Shown: one piece after another, positions 33,677-42,500 of the stretch
Layout of the letters: every line of letters starts with the position of its first letter
How positions within the stretch are numbered: position 1 is the first letter of the stretch
Source: Acidobacteriota bacterium
GTDB lineage: Bacteria; Acidobacteriota; Thermoanaerobaculia; UBA5066
DNA: 64,000 nucleotides
Assembly (NCBI GenBank): GCA_016716715.1
Contig: JADJVE010000004.1
Span: 248,001-312,000 of the forward strand
Direction: 5' to 3'
Translations under genes and position numbers: made by a program
The notes under the pieces: generated by a model
Seen by the model: the letters and a program-made list of their open reading frames with translations, nothing else
What the model was told of the DNA's origin: nothing
Databases searched by the model: none

Positions 33677-33682
33677 ACGTTA
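33677..33682 (-). promoter_or_regulatory. -10-like box TAACGT, leaderless start of 84-residue gene/asnS
   Basis: The minus strand reads TTGTAACGTCCCTTCATG; the box ends six bases before the ATG at 33670. It is part of the recurring close-box pattern. Confidence 0.4.
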
Positions 33683-33717
33683 CAACATCGGGTAATCTTC
33701 GGCCGCTGGGAGGAATC

Positions 33718-34905
33718 GTGAGCTTTTCCGGAGTGGATTTCCTGGGAATCGAAGACATGCTGTCCGAGGACGAGAGGGCCGTCCGCGACCTGGTCCGCGA
33801 CTTCGTGGACGCCGAGGTCCTCCCGATCATCGAGGAGTGCGCCTACGAGGGACGCTTCCCGAAGGAGCTCATTCCGCAGATGGCGGCGATGAACCTCTTC
33901 GGGTCGACGATTCCCGAGTACGGCTTGCCGGGCCTGAACAACGTCGCCTACGGCCTCATCACGCAGGAGCTCGAGCGCGGCGACTCGGGTCTGCGCTCGT
34001 TCGTGTCCGTGCAGTCGGCCCTCGTCATGTACCCGATCTACACCTTCGGCTCGAAGGAGCAGAAGGACCGCTGGATCCCGGCCCTCGCGAAGGGCGAGGC
34101 GATCGGCTGCTTCGGCCTGACGGAGCCCGACTTCGGCTCGAACCCGGGCGGGATGCGCACCGTCGCGAAGAAGGACGGCAAGGACTGGATCCTGAACGGC
34201 GCCAAGGCGTGGATCACGAACGGCTCCATCGCGGACGTCGCGGTCGTGTGGGCGAAGGTCGGCGGGGCCGACGGCCCGATCCGCGGCTTCCTCGTCCCGA
34301 AGGGCACGAAGGGCTTCACGGCGCCCGAGCACCGGATGAAGATGTCGCTCCGGGCCTCCGTGACGTCCCAGCTCGCCTTCGAGGACGTCCGGCTGCCGGA
34401 AGACGCCGTGCTCCCCGGCGTCGAGGGCATCAAGGGGCCCCTCTCCTGCCTCACGCAGGCCCGGTACGGCATCGCCTGGGGCGGGCTCGGCTCGGCCATG
34501 GCGACGTACACGTGCGCGCTCGACTACGCGAAGTCGCGCAAGCAGTTCAAGGACCGCCCGATCGCGTCGCACCAGCTCGTCCAGCAGAAGCTCGCCTTCA
34601 TGATCACGGAGATCACGAAGGGCCAGCTCCTCGCGCTCCGCCTCGGCCGGATGAAGGATGCGAAGACGATGAAGCCCGAGCACGTCTCGATGGCCAAACG
34701 CAACAACGTGTGGGTCGCCCGCGAATGCGCAAAGCTCGCGCGCGAGATCCTCGGCGCGAACGGCATCGTCGGTGAGTACCCGGTGTTCCGCCACCTCGCG
34801 AACATCGAGTCCGTCTTCACGTACGAGGGCACGCACGACATCCACACGCTGGTCCTCGGGCAGGCGGTGACGGGCATCCCGGCGTACAACCCGCCGATGG
34901 AGTAA
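33718..34905 (+). CDS. gcdH: Glutaryl-CoA dehydrogenase-type acyl-CoA dehydrogenase
   Basis: A 395-residue FAD enzyme. LRSFVSVQSALVMYPIYTFG and the catalytic Glu in TYEGTHDIHTLVLGQAVTGI are those of glutaryl-CoA dehydrogenases, which oxidise and decarboxylate glutaryl-CoA to crotonyl-CoA in lysine/tryptophan or aromatic degradation. FGLTEPDFGSNPGGMRTVAK and WITNGSIADVAVVWAK are the FAD/substrate motifs. The GTG start follows a GGGAGGAA ribosome-binding site, and a TAATCT box is at 33693-33698. Length is typical. No electron-transfer flavoprotein gene is adjacent. Confidence 0.88.
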   Translation: MSFSGVDFLGIEDMLSEDERAVRDLVRDFVDAEVLPIIEECAYEGRFPKELIPQMAAMNLFGSTIPEYGLPGLNNVAYGLITQELERGDSGLRSFVSVQSALVMYPIYTFGSKEQKDRWIPALAKGEAIGCFGLTEPDFGSNPGGMRTVAKKDGKDWILNGAKAWITNGSIADVAVVWAKVGGADGPIRGFLVPKGTKGFTAPEHRMKMSLRASVTSQLAFEDVRLPEDAVLPGVEGIKGPLSCLTQARYGIAWGGLGSAMATYTCALDYAKSRKQFKDRPIASHQLVQQKLAFMITEITKGQLLALRLGRMKDAKTMKPEHVSMAKRNNVWVARECAKLAREILGANGIVGEYPVFRHLANIESVFTYEGTHDIHTLVLGQAVTGIPAYNPPME

Positions 34906-34931
34906 ACCCCCTCCCCTCAAATCGTTGCGGT

Positions 34932-34937
34932 TACAAT
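34932..34937 (+). promoter_or_regulatory. -10 box TACAAT, leaderless start of DUF4388 gene
   Basis: GGTTACAATGGCCTGCCATG: TACAAT ends eight bases before the ATG at 34946 and there is no room for a ribosome-binding site. One of the clearest examples of the pattern. Confidence 0.55.
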
Positions 34938-34945
34938 GGCCTGCC

Positions 34946-36286
34946 ATGGCCATCGCAGGAAATCTGCGGACGATGCAGTTGTCCGAGTTGCTGCAGTGGC
35001 TGTCCACCGGCCTGAAGTCGGGCACGCTCGTGGTCCGGGGCGCTCCGGGCGAGAAGCGGATCTACTTCGAGAACGGCCGCGTCACGTCCTCCTCGTCCAC
35101 GCTCGAGCGCGAGCACCTCGGGCGTTTCCTCGTCGGATTCGGGTTCATCACCGAAGAGGAGCTGATCCGCGCCCTCGAGGTCCAGCAGGAGTCGAGGATC
35201 CTCCTCGGGAAGATCCTCGTCATGATCGGGGCCATCAAGGAAGCCGAGCTCGCGGACCTCGTCCGCCTCAAGGCCGCCGAGACGATCTACGACATCTTCC
35301 TCTGGACCGAGGGCTCGTTCGCGTTCATCGACGGCGAGATCCCCCAGCTTCCGATGGTCCCGATCTCGTCGGACGTCACCGGCATCGTGATGGAAGGCCT
35401 CCGCCGCTACGACGAGTGGCAGCGCATCAAGACGAAGATCGCTTCCATGCGGCAGATCCCGTCGCTCGCCGTCCCCGTCGAGGAAACGCTCGGCGAGCGC
35501 GAGAAGCTCATCCTCGGGGCGATCAACGGCCGCCGCGCGATCGACCAGATCGCGCTCGAGACGCACAATCCCGAATTCCACGTGGCGAAGCTCGTCTTCG
35601 ACCTCATGCAGAGCGGGCACGTGAGCCTCGCAGGAGAGCGCGAAGACGCCGCCGCCGCTCCCGTCTTCGCCGACGCCGAGTCCGAGGCCGAGGCCGCGTC
35701 GGCCTTCGACCCGATCCTCGGGTCCACGGCGGACGACGCGTCGTTCGAGCCGCGCCCGCGCGTCGAGGAGTACCTGCTGTCGCCTCCCGGCCCGCGCACT
35801 CCTCCACCCACGGACTACGGGCGCTTCCTCAAGCGCGGCCCCGACTCGGACGTCACGCAGCGGCGCAGGACCGCGACGGGCGCCAGCAACGACACGCAGC
35901 CGGCCGTCAAGACCCCGCCACCGGTCATGCCGGCGATCGGCTCGTCCCTCGCGGCTCCGGCCGCCGCCCCCGCGCCGCCCGCCGCGGCGCCTCCCGCGGC
36001 GCCGGCGAAGCCGGCCGCTCCCGCGCCCGCCGCCGCCCCCGCGAAACACCCGCAGGCTCCCGCCGAGCCGGCGCCGAAGATCCCGCCCACGTCCATCCCG
36101 ATCCTCACCAAGCCGATGGAGGAGCTCATGTCGTTCGCGTTCACGCCGAACGAGGCCTTCATCGTCTCGCGCATCAACGGGATGTGGGACGTGCGTTCGA
36201 TCGCGCGAATCTCGCCCTTCCCGGAAGCCGAGGTCCTGCGCGTTTTCGCGAAGCTTCAGACGAGCGGAGTCATCACGTTCAAATGA
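34946..36286 (+). CDS. DUF4388 (PatA-like N-terminal domain) protein with Pro/Ala linker
   Basis: A 446-residue cytoplasmic protein. Residues about 1-105 are a DUF4388 domain (GNLRTMQLSELLQWLSTGLK, GTLVVRGAPGEKRIYFENGR), typical of signalling proteins in Myxococcota and Acidobacteriota. Residues about 180-235 look like a winged-helix-like segment (EREKLILGAINGRRAIDQIA). A long Ala/Pro linker follows (about 310-390), and a second small helical domain ends the protein (EAFIVSRINGMWDVRSIARI). ATG 34946 fits the upstream TACAAT box. Its stop overlaps the diguanylate cyclase start (ATGA), linking it to cyclic-di-GMP signalling. Confidence 0.78.
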   Translation: MAIAGNLRTMQLSELLQWLSTGLKSGTLVVRGAPGEKRIYFENGRVTSSSSTLEREHLGRFLVGFGFITEEELIRALEVQQESRILLGKILVMIGAIKEAELADLVRLKAAETIYDIFLWTEGSFAFIDGEIPQLPMVPISSDVTGIVMEGLRRYDEWQRIKTKIASMRQIPSLAVPVEETLGEREKLILGAINGRRAIDQIALETHNPEFHVAKLVFDLMQSGHVSLAGEREDAAAAPVFADAESEAEAASAFDPILGSTADDASFEPRPRVEEYLLSPPGPRTPPPTDYGRFLKRGPDSDVTQRRRTATGASNDTQPAVKTPPPVMPAIGSSLAAPAAAPAPPAAAPPAAPAKPAAPAPAAAPAKHPQAPAEPAPKIPPTSIPILTKPMEELMSFAFTPNEAFIVSRINGMWDVRSIARISPFPEAEVLRVFAKLQTSGVITFK

Positions 36287-37989
36287 GCTTCGCCGACCTC
36301 CGCCCCGCCGTCTCGACGCTGGTCGCCCTCGTCCTGCTCTTCGTGGTCGCGGTCGTCATCCGGCAGCTCGCGCGGGCCCGGCACGGCGCCGCGGAGCTCG
36401 AGCGGAAGAACCGCGAGCTCGCGACGCTCCGCGAGATCACGGCAGTCGTCTCGAGCGTCGCCCCCGGCGAGACGGTCTTCGCGCACGTCTTCGACTCGCT
36501 GAAGCGGGCCGTGCCGGTCCGGGCGCTTGCCGCGGTCTCGTTCGAGGAAGATCCGGACGGCCAGGCGGTGGTCGCGTTCGGCGGCGACGTGACGATCGAG
36601 AGGCGCGCGTTCCTCGACTGGCTCTCCCTGCAGCGCGAGCTCGAATCCCCGTTCCTCCCCTCGACTCCCCCGCCGCGCATCGCGCAGGGGCCGGCCCGCG
36701 AGCTCGCCCTGAACCCGCGCCTCGGCTACCAGGTGTTCCTGCCCCTCCAGACGCCCGCCCTCATCGCGGGCGTCCTCGTCGCCGAGTCGGACGACGCCGC
36801 GCTCGTCACGCCCCAGGTGCTCCAGGAGCTGTCCGTGTTCGCGGACCACCTCGCGCTCTCGCTCCAGGACCGGAACCTGCGGCGCCAGATGCAGGCCGTG
36901 AACGAGCGGCTCCAGGGACGCGCCGAGATGCTCCAGCGCATCCTCGAGCTTTCGAACGAGCTCAAGACGCACCTGACGCTCGAGCATCTCGTCCAGAGCA
37001 TCGTCCACGCCGTCCACCAGAGCCTCGGGTACCGCATCGTCGCCCTGTCCCTCTACGACCCGTCCGAGAACGCGTTCGAGCGCCGCGCACAGATGGGCTT
37101 CGACGACGCGCTGCCGGGCGCGCCGCCGCGCCGCGTTCCGCGCGACGACGTGGCCCGCTGGTTCGCCGAGCGCTACCGGATCTCGAAGTCCTACTTCGTG
37201 AGCCACCTCGACCGGCAGGAGTCGATGGACGACTCCGGCCGGATCGACCGGCGGCGCCGCGGCGCCGCCCCCGGCGCGTGGCATCCGAACGACCTTCTCT
37301 TCGTCCCTCTCACGGCGGGCGACCAGCTCGTCGGCGTCCTGCAGGTCGACCAGCCGCGCAGCGGCCTCGTCCCGCGCCTCGAGGACGTCCAGGCCCTCGA
37401 GATCTTCGCGAACCAGGCCGTCACCGCGCTCCAGTCGGCCCGCGCCTACGAGACGACGCGCCAGATGTCCGTGCGCGACTCGCTGACGGAGGCCTTCAAC
37501 CACCGGTACTTCCAGGAAACGCTCTCCCGCGAGCTCGCGCGGCACGAGCGCAGCGGCCAGCCGCTCGCGCTCGTCATGCTCGACATCGACGACTTCAAGA
37601 AGATCAACGACCGCTGGGGGCACCCGGTCGGCGACATCGTCCTGCGTGGCCTCGTCGAGGAGATGACGAAGGGCGTTCGCGAGATGGACACCGTCGCGCG
37701 CTACGGCGGCGAGGAATTCGCGCTCGTCTTCCCCGAGACGACGCCGGCGAAGGCCTGGGTCGTCGCGGACCGGCTCCGCAAGCGCGTCGCGTCCCGGCTC
37801 TTCGTGGCGCCGCACGTCGAGCAGGCCCTTGCCGTCACGATCTCCCTCGGCCTCTCGACGTATCCCGAGGACGGCTCCACGAAACGCCTCCTGATCGAGC
37901 GCGCCGACCAGGCCCTCTACCAGGCCAAGAGGAGCGGCAAGAACTGTCTCGTCACGGCGGCGTCACTCGCGGACTTGAAGACGCTTTAG
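36283..37989 (+). CDS. Diguanylate cyclase with N-terminal membrane helix and GAF domains
   Basis: A 568-residue protein. One membrane helix (STLVALVLLFVVAVVIRQLA) is followed by a coiled-coil stretch, two GAF-like sensor regions (about 50-190 and 220-400, the second with LLFVPLTAGDQLVGVLQVDQ), and a C-terminal GGDEF domain. The active-site signature is RYGGEEFALVFPET (GGEEF, an active variant), and the metal/GTP residues are in MLDIDDFKKINDRWGH. No allosteric RxxD inhibitory site is obvious five residues before GGEEF (MDTVARYGGEEF). It makes cyclic-di-GMP. It is coupled to the DUF4388 gene by ATGA and overlaps the 3' end of aag by 27 bases. Confidence 0.92.
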   Translation: MSFADLRPAVSTLVALVLLFVVAVVIRQLARARHGAAELERKNRELATLREITAVVSSVAPGETVFAHVFDSLKRAVPVRALAAVSFEEDPDGQAVVAFGGDVTIERRAFLDWLSLQRELESPFLPSTPPPRIAQGPARELALNPRLGYQVFLPLQTPALIAGVLVAESDDAALVTPQVLQELSVFADHLALSLQDRNLRRQMQAVNERLQGRAEMLQRILELSNELKTHLTLEHLVQSIVHAVHQSLGYRIVALSLYDPSENAFERRAQMGFDDALPGAPPRRVPRDDVARWFAERYRISKSYFVSHLDRQESMDDSGRIDRRRRGAAPGAWHPNDLLFVPLTAGDQLVGVLQVDQPRSGLVPRLEDVQALEIFANQAVTALQSARAYETTRQMSVRDSLTEAFNHRYFQETLSRELARHERSGQPLALVMLDIDDFKKINDRWGHPVGDIVLRGLVEEMTKGVREMDTVARYGGEEFALVFPETTPAKAWVVADRLRKRVASRLFVAPHVEQALAVTISLGLSTYPEDGSTKRLLIERADQALYQAKRSGKNCLVTAASLADLKTL

Positions 37990-38586
37990 CTCCTTCGACT
38001 TCGTGACAGCCGGACACCCCGCGACCGCAAAGCGCAGCGGCCACCGCGCCGCCGCACCCGCGTAGTCCACGCCGACACGCGGGCCCGAGGCGACGTCGAA
38101 GCGCCACCGCGGCCCGCGCGACAGGACGAGCTCGGGGCCCGAGAGAGACGCGCCGGACAGCGCCGTCGTCACGCCGAGATACGCGCACAACTTCGCGGGA
38201 CCAGACGCGACCCCTCCCCCTGCCCTATTCACCTTCAAAGAAGTCTTCTCTTCCTCTTCCGGTATCCCTGCTCTCAGCAAGACCGCCTCGGGTACCCCTT
38301 CTTTCCCCGTCACGACGTTCAGGCAGAAGTGCATGCCGTAGACGAAGTAGACGTACGCATGGCCGCCTTCGCCCCACATCGGCGCGACGCGCGGCGTCTT
38401 TCGCCCGCCCCACGTGTGGGCCGCCCGGTCCCTCACGCCGAGGTAGGCCTCCGTCTCGACGAGGATGACCGACCGCTCGGTTCCGTCCGGCAGCCGCCGC
38501 GTGAGCCGGCACCCGAGAAGCGCGCGCGCGACGTCGGCGGTGTCCTTGCGGTAGAAGGTCTTCGCGAGCGGCTTCGAACCTGCCAT
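37963..38586 (-). CDS. 3-methyladenine DNA glycosylase (AAG/MPG family)
   Basis: A 207-residue base-excision repair glycosylase. VARALLGCRLTRRLPDG, ILVETEAYLGVRDRAAHTWG (containing the catalytic Glu) and AYVYFVYGMHFCLNVVTG are diagnostic of the Aag family. GGVASGPAKLCAYLGV is the C-terminal motif. The ATG lies in the 16-base divergent spacer with the epimerase gene. An AT-rich repeat copy (38228-38260) encodes the acidic insert EEEEKTSLKVNRAGGG in a loop that is variable in the family. The 3' end is convergent with, and overlaps, the diguanylate cyclase gene. Confidence 0.92.
   Translation of the reverse strand: MAGSKPLAKTFYRKDTADVARALLGCRLTRRLPDGTERSVILVETEAYLGVRDRAAHTWGGRKTPRVAPMWGEGGHAYVYFVYGMHFCLNVVTGKEGVPEAVLLRAGIPEEEEKTSLKVNRAGGGVASGPAKLCAYLGVTTALSGASLSGPELVLSRGPRWRFDVASGPRVGVDYAGAAARWPLRFAVAGCPAVTKSKELKRLQVRE
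38228..38260 (-). repeat. AT-rich purine repeat (in aag)
   Basis: The minus strand reads GGAAGAGGAAGAGAAGAC and then TTCTTTGAAGGTGAAT. It shares the purine tract and the TTGAAGGTGAA end with the trp/his copies and is translated as EEEEKTSLKVN. Confidence 0.6.
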
Positions 38587-38589
38587 TGC

Positions 38590-38595
38590 TATGCT
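38590..38595 (+). promoter_or_regulatory. -10-like box TATGCT, leaderless start of epimerase gene
   Basis: TATGCT ends seven bases before the ATG at 38603. It contains the alternative in-frame ATG at 38591, which argues that translation starts at 38603 or 38606. Confidence 0.4.
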
Positions 38596-38602
38596 CGGCG
38601 CC

Positions 38603-39544
38603 ATGATGCCCGAGACGCGCTCCGTCCTCGTCACCGGCGGCGCCGGATTCATCGGCTCGCACCTGGCCGACGCCTTCCTCGAGGCGGGCTCCCGCGTCAC
38701 GATCCTCGACGACCTCTCGACCGGCGTCCTCGAGCGCGTGCCCGCGAAGGCCCGCTTCGTGGAAGGGGACCTCCGGACGTTCGACTTCGAGGCGCTCCTC
38801 CGAGCCGAGAAGGTCGACACGATCCTCCACCACGCCGCGCAGATCGACGTCCGCAAGTCCGTCGAGGACCCCGTCTTCGACGCGGAGGTGAACGTCATCG
38901 GGACGATCCGCCTCGCCCGGGCCGCGCTCGCCTCCGGCGTGACGCAGATCGTCTTCGCCTCGAGCGGCGGCGCCATCTACGGCGACCCCGAGGGCTTCGC
39001 CGCCGACGAAAAGCACGCGACGAACCCCGTTTCGCCTTACGGCGTCGCGAAGCTCGCCGGCGAGAAGTACCTCTTCGGCCTCGCCCACGGCTCGCCCCTC
39101 GTCGTCACGGCTCTCCGCTACGCGAACGTCTACGGCCCGCGCCAGGACGGGCGCGGCGAGGCGGGCGTCGTCGGGATCTGGATGGCGCGCCTCCTCGAGG
39201 GCAAGCCGTGCGTCATCTACGGCGACGGGATGAACTCGCGGGACTTCGTCGCCGTCAGCGACGTCGTCGCCGCGAACCGCGCGGCCGCGGCGCGTCGCCA
39301 GGGCGGCGTCTACAACGTCGGGACCGGCGTCGAGACGACCGTGAACCAGCTCTGGGACGAGGTCGCGCGCGCCTGCGGGTCGCCCGCGAAGGCCGCGCAC
39401 GAGGCCGCCAAGCCGGGCGAGCAGCGGCGCAGCGTCCTCGACGTCGCGAAGGGGCGTGCCGCGCTCGGCCTCGGCTCGCCCGTCAGCCTTTCGGAGGGGC
39501 TCCGCCGGACGGCGGCGTGGTTCCGGGAGCGCCCGAAGTCCTGA
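38603..39544 (+). CDS. NAD-dependent nucleotide-sugar epimerase/dehydratase (GalE-like)
   Basis: A 313-residue extended SDR. VLVTGGAGFIGSHLADAF binds NAD, ILDDLSTGVLERV binds the adenine ribose, FASSGGAIYGDPEG supplies the catalytic Ser region, and SPYGVAKLAGEKYL is the Tyr-x-x-x-Lys pair. LRYANVYGPRQDGRGEAGVV and RDFVAVSDVV match UDP-glucose 4-epimerase-type enzymes. The specific sugar cannot be set from sequence alone. The start is ATG 38603; ATG 38591 and 38606 are alternatives. The last 62 bases overlap the end of the convergent SpoIIE phosphatase gene. Confidence 0.85.
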   Translation: MMPETRSVLVTGGAGFIGSHLADAFLEAGSRVTILDDLSTGVLERVPAKARFVEGDLRTFDFEALLRAEKVDTILHHAAQIDVRKSVEDPVFDAEVNVIGTIRLARAALASGVTQIVFASSGGAIYGDPEGFAADEKHATNPVSPYGVAKLAGEKYLFGLAHGSPLVVTALRYANVYGPRQDGRGEAGVVGIWMARLLEGKPCVIYGDGMNSRDFVAVSDVVAANRAAAARRQGGVYNVGTGVETTVNQLWDEVARACGSPAKAAHEAAKPGEQRRSVLDVAKGRAALGLGSPVSLSEGLRRTAAWFRERPKS

Positions 39545-40757
39545 GCCGGTGCGCGCCCGAGCCCTTCGGGCCGCGTTTGATCACGACCACGGTAACGTCG
39601 TCCTCCGGGGCCGCCCCGCCACGCCACGACTTCACCGCGTTCGTGATGCGCAGGGCGATCTCGCGCGCCGGGAGGCGGCGGGCCTCGGACACGAGGCGCT
39701 TGAGGCGCGACGGGCCGAACTCGCGGCCCCTGGCGTCGTGGGCCTCGACGACGCCGTCCGTGTAGAGGACGACGACGTCGCCCGGCTCGATGTGCGTCGC
39801 GCGCCGGCCGTAGACGGCGTCCGGCATGGGGCCGAGAACCATGCCCGTCGACGGCATCTCGGAAAAGCCCCCGTGTGCCGCGTGGAGGTGCAACGGCGAC
39901 GGGTGGCCCGCGTTCACGTAGACGACGTCGCCGTTGAAGTCGAACTCGCCGTAGAAGAGCGACACGAATTTCGTCGTGAGGCGGCTCTTCGAGAAGATCT
40001 TGTTCAGCCGCTCGATCGTGCGCGCGATCTTCAGGTCGTTGCCGATCCCCATCCTCAGGCCGACGTAGATGTCGCGGACGAGGAGCGCCGCGAGGAGGCC
40101 GTGGCCGGAGGCGTCGGCGATTGCGACGCCGACGCTCTCGCTCAGCGGGATGAAATCGTAGAAGTCCCCGCCCACGAGCTCGGCTGGGCTCGAGATGCCG
40201 AAGATGTCGAAGTCGCCGACGTGCGGGACGTGGCGCGGCAGGATCGACATCTGGATGCGCCGTGCGTCCTGCAGGAGGCCTTCGAGATGGCCCGTCCGGA
40301 CCTTCGAGTCGAGGACGGTGCGGATGATCCCGAGGGCGAGGAGAAGGTCCTCTTCCTTCACGCGCGGGTGGACGTCGAAGGAGAGAATGTAGCGCTCCTC
40401 GCCGAACGAGACGGCCGCGAAGCGCGTGACGCCGAGCCTCTGCTCGAACTCGGCGTCGACGGACGGGTCGCTGCGGTCCATCAGGACGATCCCGTCCTCC
40501 ACGGCCCGCACGATCGGGCCGTAGCTTGCGGGCACGGCGAGGCCCGCCGGGGTCTTCTTCGAGCGGCCGAAGCCGCGCTCGAGCATGTAGACGTTGTCCT
40601 CGCGAAGGTAGAGGCGCCCACCGAGGATGCCGAGCTCGTTGCGGAAGTTGTGGACGACGGCATCGGCGACGCGGAGGATCGTGAGCGAGACGTTGCCCGT
40701 CCCCTCGATCGCCTCGAGAGTTTTTTCGACGTTTCGGAGGAGCGCGCGGTAATCCAT
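39483..40757 (-). CDS. PP2C-type SpoIIE phosphatase with sensor domain
   Basis: A 424-residue protein. Residues about 1-150 form a GAF-like sensor region. Residues about 180-390 are a SpoIIE/RsbU phosphatase: LVGGDFYDFIPLSESVGVAI followed by ADASGHGLLAALL carries the metal Asp residues, and VVLYTDGVVEAHD and APEDDVTVVVI complete the site. Such proteins dephosphorylate anti-anti-sigma factors in partner-switching systems; no STAS gene is nearby. ATG 40757 has a TACACT box 11 bases upstream. Its C-terminus runs antisense into the epimerase gene. Confidence 0.88.
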   Translation of the reverse strand: MDYRALLRNVEKTLEAIEGTGNVSLTILRVADAVVHNFRNELGILGGRLYLREDNVYMLERGFGRSKKTPAGLAVPASYGPIVRAVEDGIVLMDRSDPSVDAEFEQRLGVTRFAAVSFGEERYILSFDVHPRVKEEDLLLALGIIRTVLDSKVRTGHLEGLLQDARRIQMSILPRHVPHVGDFDIFGISSPAELVGGDFYDFIPLSESVGVAIADASGHGLLAALLVRDIYVGLRMGIGNDLKIARTIERLNKIFSKSRLTTKFVSLFYGEFDFNGDVVYVNAGHPSPLHLHAAHGGFSEMPSTGMVLGPMPDAVYGRRATHIEPGDVVVLYTDGVVEAHDARGREFGPSRLKRLVSEARRLPAREIALRITNAVKSWRGGAAPEDDVTVVVIKRGPKGSGAHRLRTSGAPGTTPPSGGAPPKG

Positions 40758-40768
40758 GTTCAGGCCCG

Positions 40769-40774
40769 AGTGTA
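40769..40774 (-). promoter_or_regulatory. -10-like box TACACT before SpoIIE phosphatase gene
   Basis: The minus strand reads CCTTACACTCGGG, 11 bases before the ATG at 40757. Confidence 0.4.
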
Positions 40775-40788
40775 AGGCCTCGGCGCGA

Positions 40789-40794
40789 TATCTT
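40789..40794 (+). promoter_or_regulatory. -10-like box TATCTT, leaderless start of amidase gene
   Basis: GCGATATCTTCGGGGCATGG: TATCTT ends six bases before the ATG at 40801. It lies back to back with the phosphatase promoter in a 43-base divergent spacer. Confidence 0.4.
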
Positions 40795-40800
40795 CGGGGC

Positions 40801-42435
40801 ATGGACACCTTCACCCGCCGCCAGCTCGTCGCCGCGTCCGTCGCTTCCGGAATCGCCGCCGCCGCGCGCCCCGCGGCCGCGGCCGCAGGCTCACCCGCCG
40901 CGCCGGCCGCACCCGCCGCGGAGCGCCCGTTCGCGCTCGCCGAGGCGACGATCGCGGACCTTCAGGACGGGCTGAAGGCCGGGAAATGGACTGCCCGCTC
41001 GATCACGGAGGCTTACCTCGCCCGCATCGACGCCGTCGACGCGGGGGGGCCGGCGCTCAGGAGCGTCCTCGAGAGAAACCCCGACGCCCTCGCGATCGCC
41101 GACGCGCTCGACCGCGAGCGGAAGGAGAAGGGCCCTCGCGGGCCGCTCCACGGCATCCCGGTCCTCGTGAAGGACAACATCGACACCGCCGACCGCATGG
41201 CGACGACCGCCGGTTCGCTCGCGCTCGTCGGCGCGAAGCCTCCGGGCGACGCGTTCGTCGTGCGGCGGTTGCGCGAGGCCGGCGCCGTCCTCCTCGGCAA
41301 GACGAACCTCTCCGAGTGGGCGAACATCCGGTCGTCGACCTCGACGAGCGGGTGGTCCGGCCGCGGCGGTCTCACGAAGAACCCGTACGCGCTGGACCGG
41401 AATCCCTGCGGCTCGAGCTCCGGGTCGGGAGTCGCGGTTGCCGCGAGCCTCTGCGCCGCCGCCGTCGGGACCGAGACGGACGGCTCGATCGTGAGCCCGT
41501 CCTCGGCGAACGGCATCGTCGGGATCAAGCCCACGGTCGGGCTCATCAGCCGGAGCGGCATCATCCCGATTTCGCACTCGCAGGACACGGCAGGCCCGAT
41601 GGCGCGCTCGGTGCGCGACGCGGCGATCCTCCTTGGCGCGCTCGCGGGCGTCGATCCGGGAGACGCCGCGACGGCCGATCCGAGCCGCAAGGGCGCCATG
41701 GACTACACGGCGTTTCTCGACCCGAGCGGCCTCAGGGGCGCGCGCATCGGCGTCGTTCGCGGCCTCTTCGGATTTCTCGACCGCGTCGACGCCATCATGA
41801 CCGAGGCGCTGGCGGCGCTCAGGAGCGCCGGCGCCGAGCTCGTCGATCCCGTAGAGCTCACCTCCGCCGCGAAGATCGGCGAGCCGGAGGGCACGGTCCT
41901 GCACTACGAGTTCAAGGCCGGCCTGAACGCGTACCTCGCCAGCCTCGGGCCCGGCGCGCCCGTCAGGTCACTGAAGGACGTCATCGCGTTCAACGAGAGG
42001 CACGCGAAGGAAGAGATGCCGTACTTCGCGCAGGAGACGTTCCTCAAGGCCGAGGCGAGAGGGCCGCTCACCTCGTTCGAATATCTCGAGGCGCTGGCGA
42101 AGTCCCGCAGGCTCGCGCGCACCGAGGGGATCGACGCGACGATGGACCGGCACAAGCTCGACGCGCTCGTCGCGCCGACGCTCGGCCCCGCGTGCGTGAC
42201 CGACCTCGTGAACGGCGACCGCTGGCTGGGCGACGCATCGACGGCCCCGGCCGTCGCAGGCTACCCGCACGTCACGGTGCCAGCCGGCTTCGTTTTCGGC
42301 CTGCCCGTCGGGCTCTCGTTCTTCGGGCGGGCGTGGAGCGAGGGGACTCTCCTGAAGGTCGCCTATGCATTCGAGCAGGCGACGAAGGTGAGGAAGGCGC
42401 CGCGCTTCCTCGAGACGGCAGATCTCACGATTTAG
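40801..42435 (+). CDS. Tat-exported amidase (amidase signature family)
   Basis: A 544-residue hydrolase. The N-terminus has a twin-arginine signal (FTRRQLVAASVASGIAAAA), so it is exported folded. The Ser-Ser-Lys triad of the amidase signature family is present: Lys in GIPVLVKDNID, the cis-Ser in TETDGSIVSPSSANG, and the nucleophile region NPCGSSSGSGVAVAASLCAA. NANPYALDRNP-like YALDRNPCGSSSG confirms the family. ATG 40801 is chosen for the Tat signal and the upstream box. The substrate is unknown; exported members act on peptides, amides or aryl-acylamides. It converges on dacB across a strong hairpin. Confidence 0.87.
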   Translation: MDTFTRRQLVAASVASGIAAAARPAAAAAGSPAAPAAPAAERPFALAEATIADLQDGLKAGKWTARSITEAYLARIDAVDAGGPALRSVLERNPDALAIADALDRERKEKGPRGPLHGIPVLVKDNIDTADRMATTAGSLALVGAKPPGDAFVVRRLREAGAVLLGKTNLSEWANIRSSTSTSGWSGRGGLTKNPYALDRNPCGSSSGSGVAVAASLCAAAVGTETDGSIVSPSSANGIVGIKPTVGLISRSGIIPISHSQDTAGPMARSVRDAAILLGALAGVDPGDAATADPSRKGAMDYTAFLDPSGLRGARIGVVRGLFGFLDRVDAIMTEALAALRSAGAELVDPVELTSAAKIGEPEGTVLHYEFKAGLNAYLASLGPGAPVRSLKDVIAFNERHAKEEMPYFAQETFLKAEARGPLTSFEYLEALAKSRRLARTEGIDATMDRHKLDALVAPTLGPACVTDLVNGDRWLGDASTAPAVAGYPHVTVPAGFVFGLPVGLSFFGRAWSEGTLLKVAYAFEQATKVRKAPRFLETADLTI

Positions 42436-42460
42436 AGACGATCGGGCTTCGCGGCTTCTG

Positions 42461-42488
42461 GCGGGGGGAGCTTCCCCGCTCCCCCCGC
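42461..42488. terminator. Bidirectional hairpin between amidase and dacB
   Basis: A perfect 11-base inverted repeat (GCGGGGGGAGC at 42461-42471, GCTCCCCCCGC at 42478-42488) with a 6-base loop lies in the 65-base convergent spacer. It could stop transcription from both sides. There is no T-run. Confidence 0.65.
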
Positions 42489-42500
42489 GCCCCCCATGGG

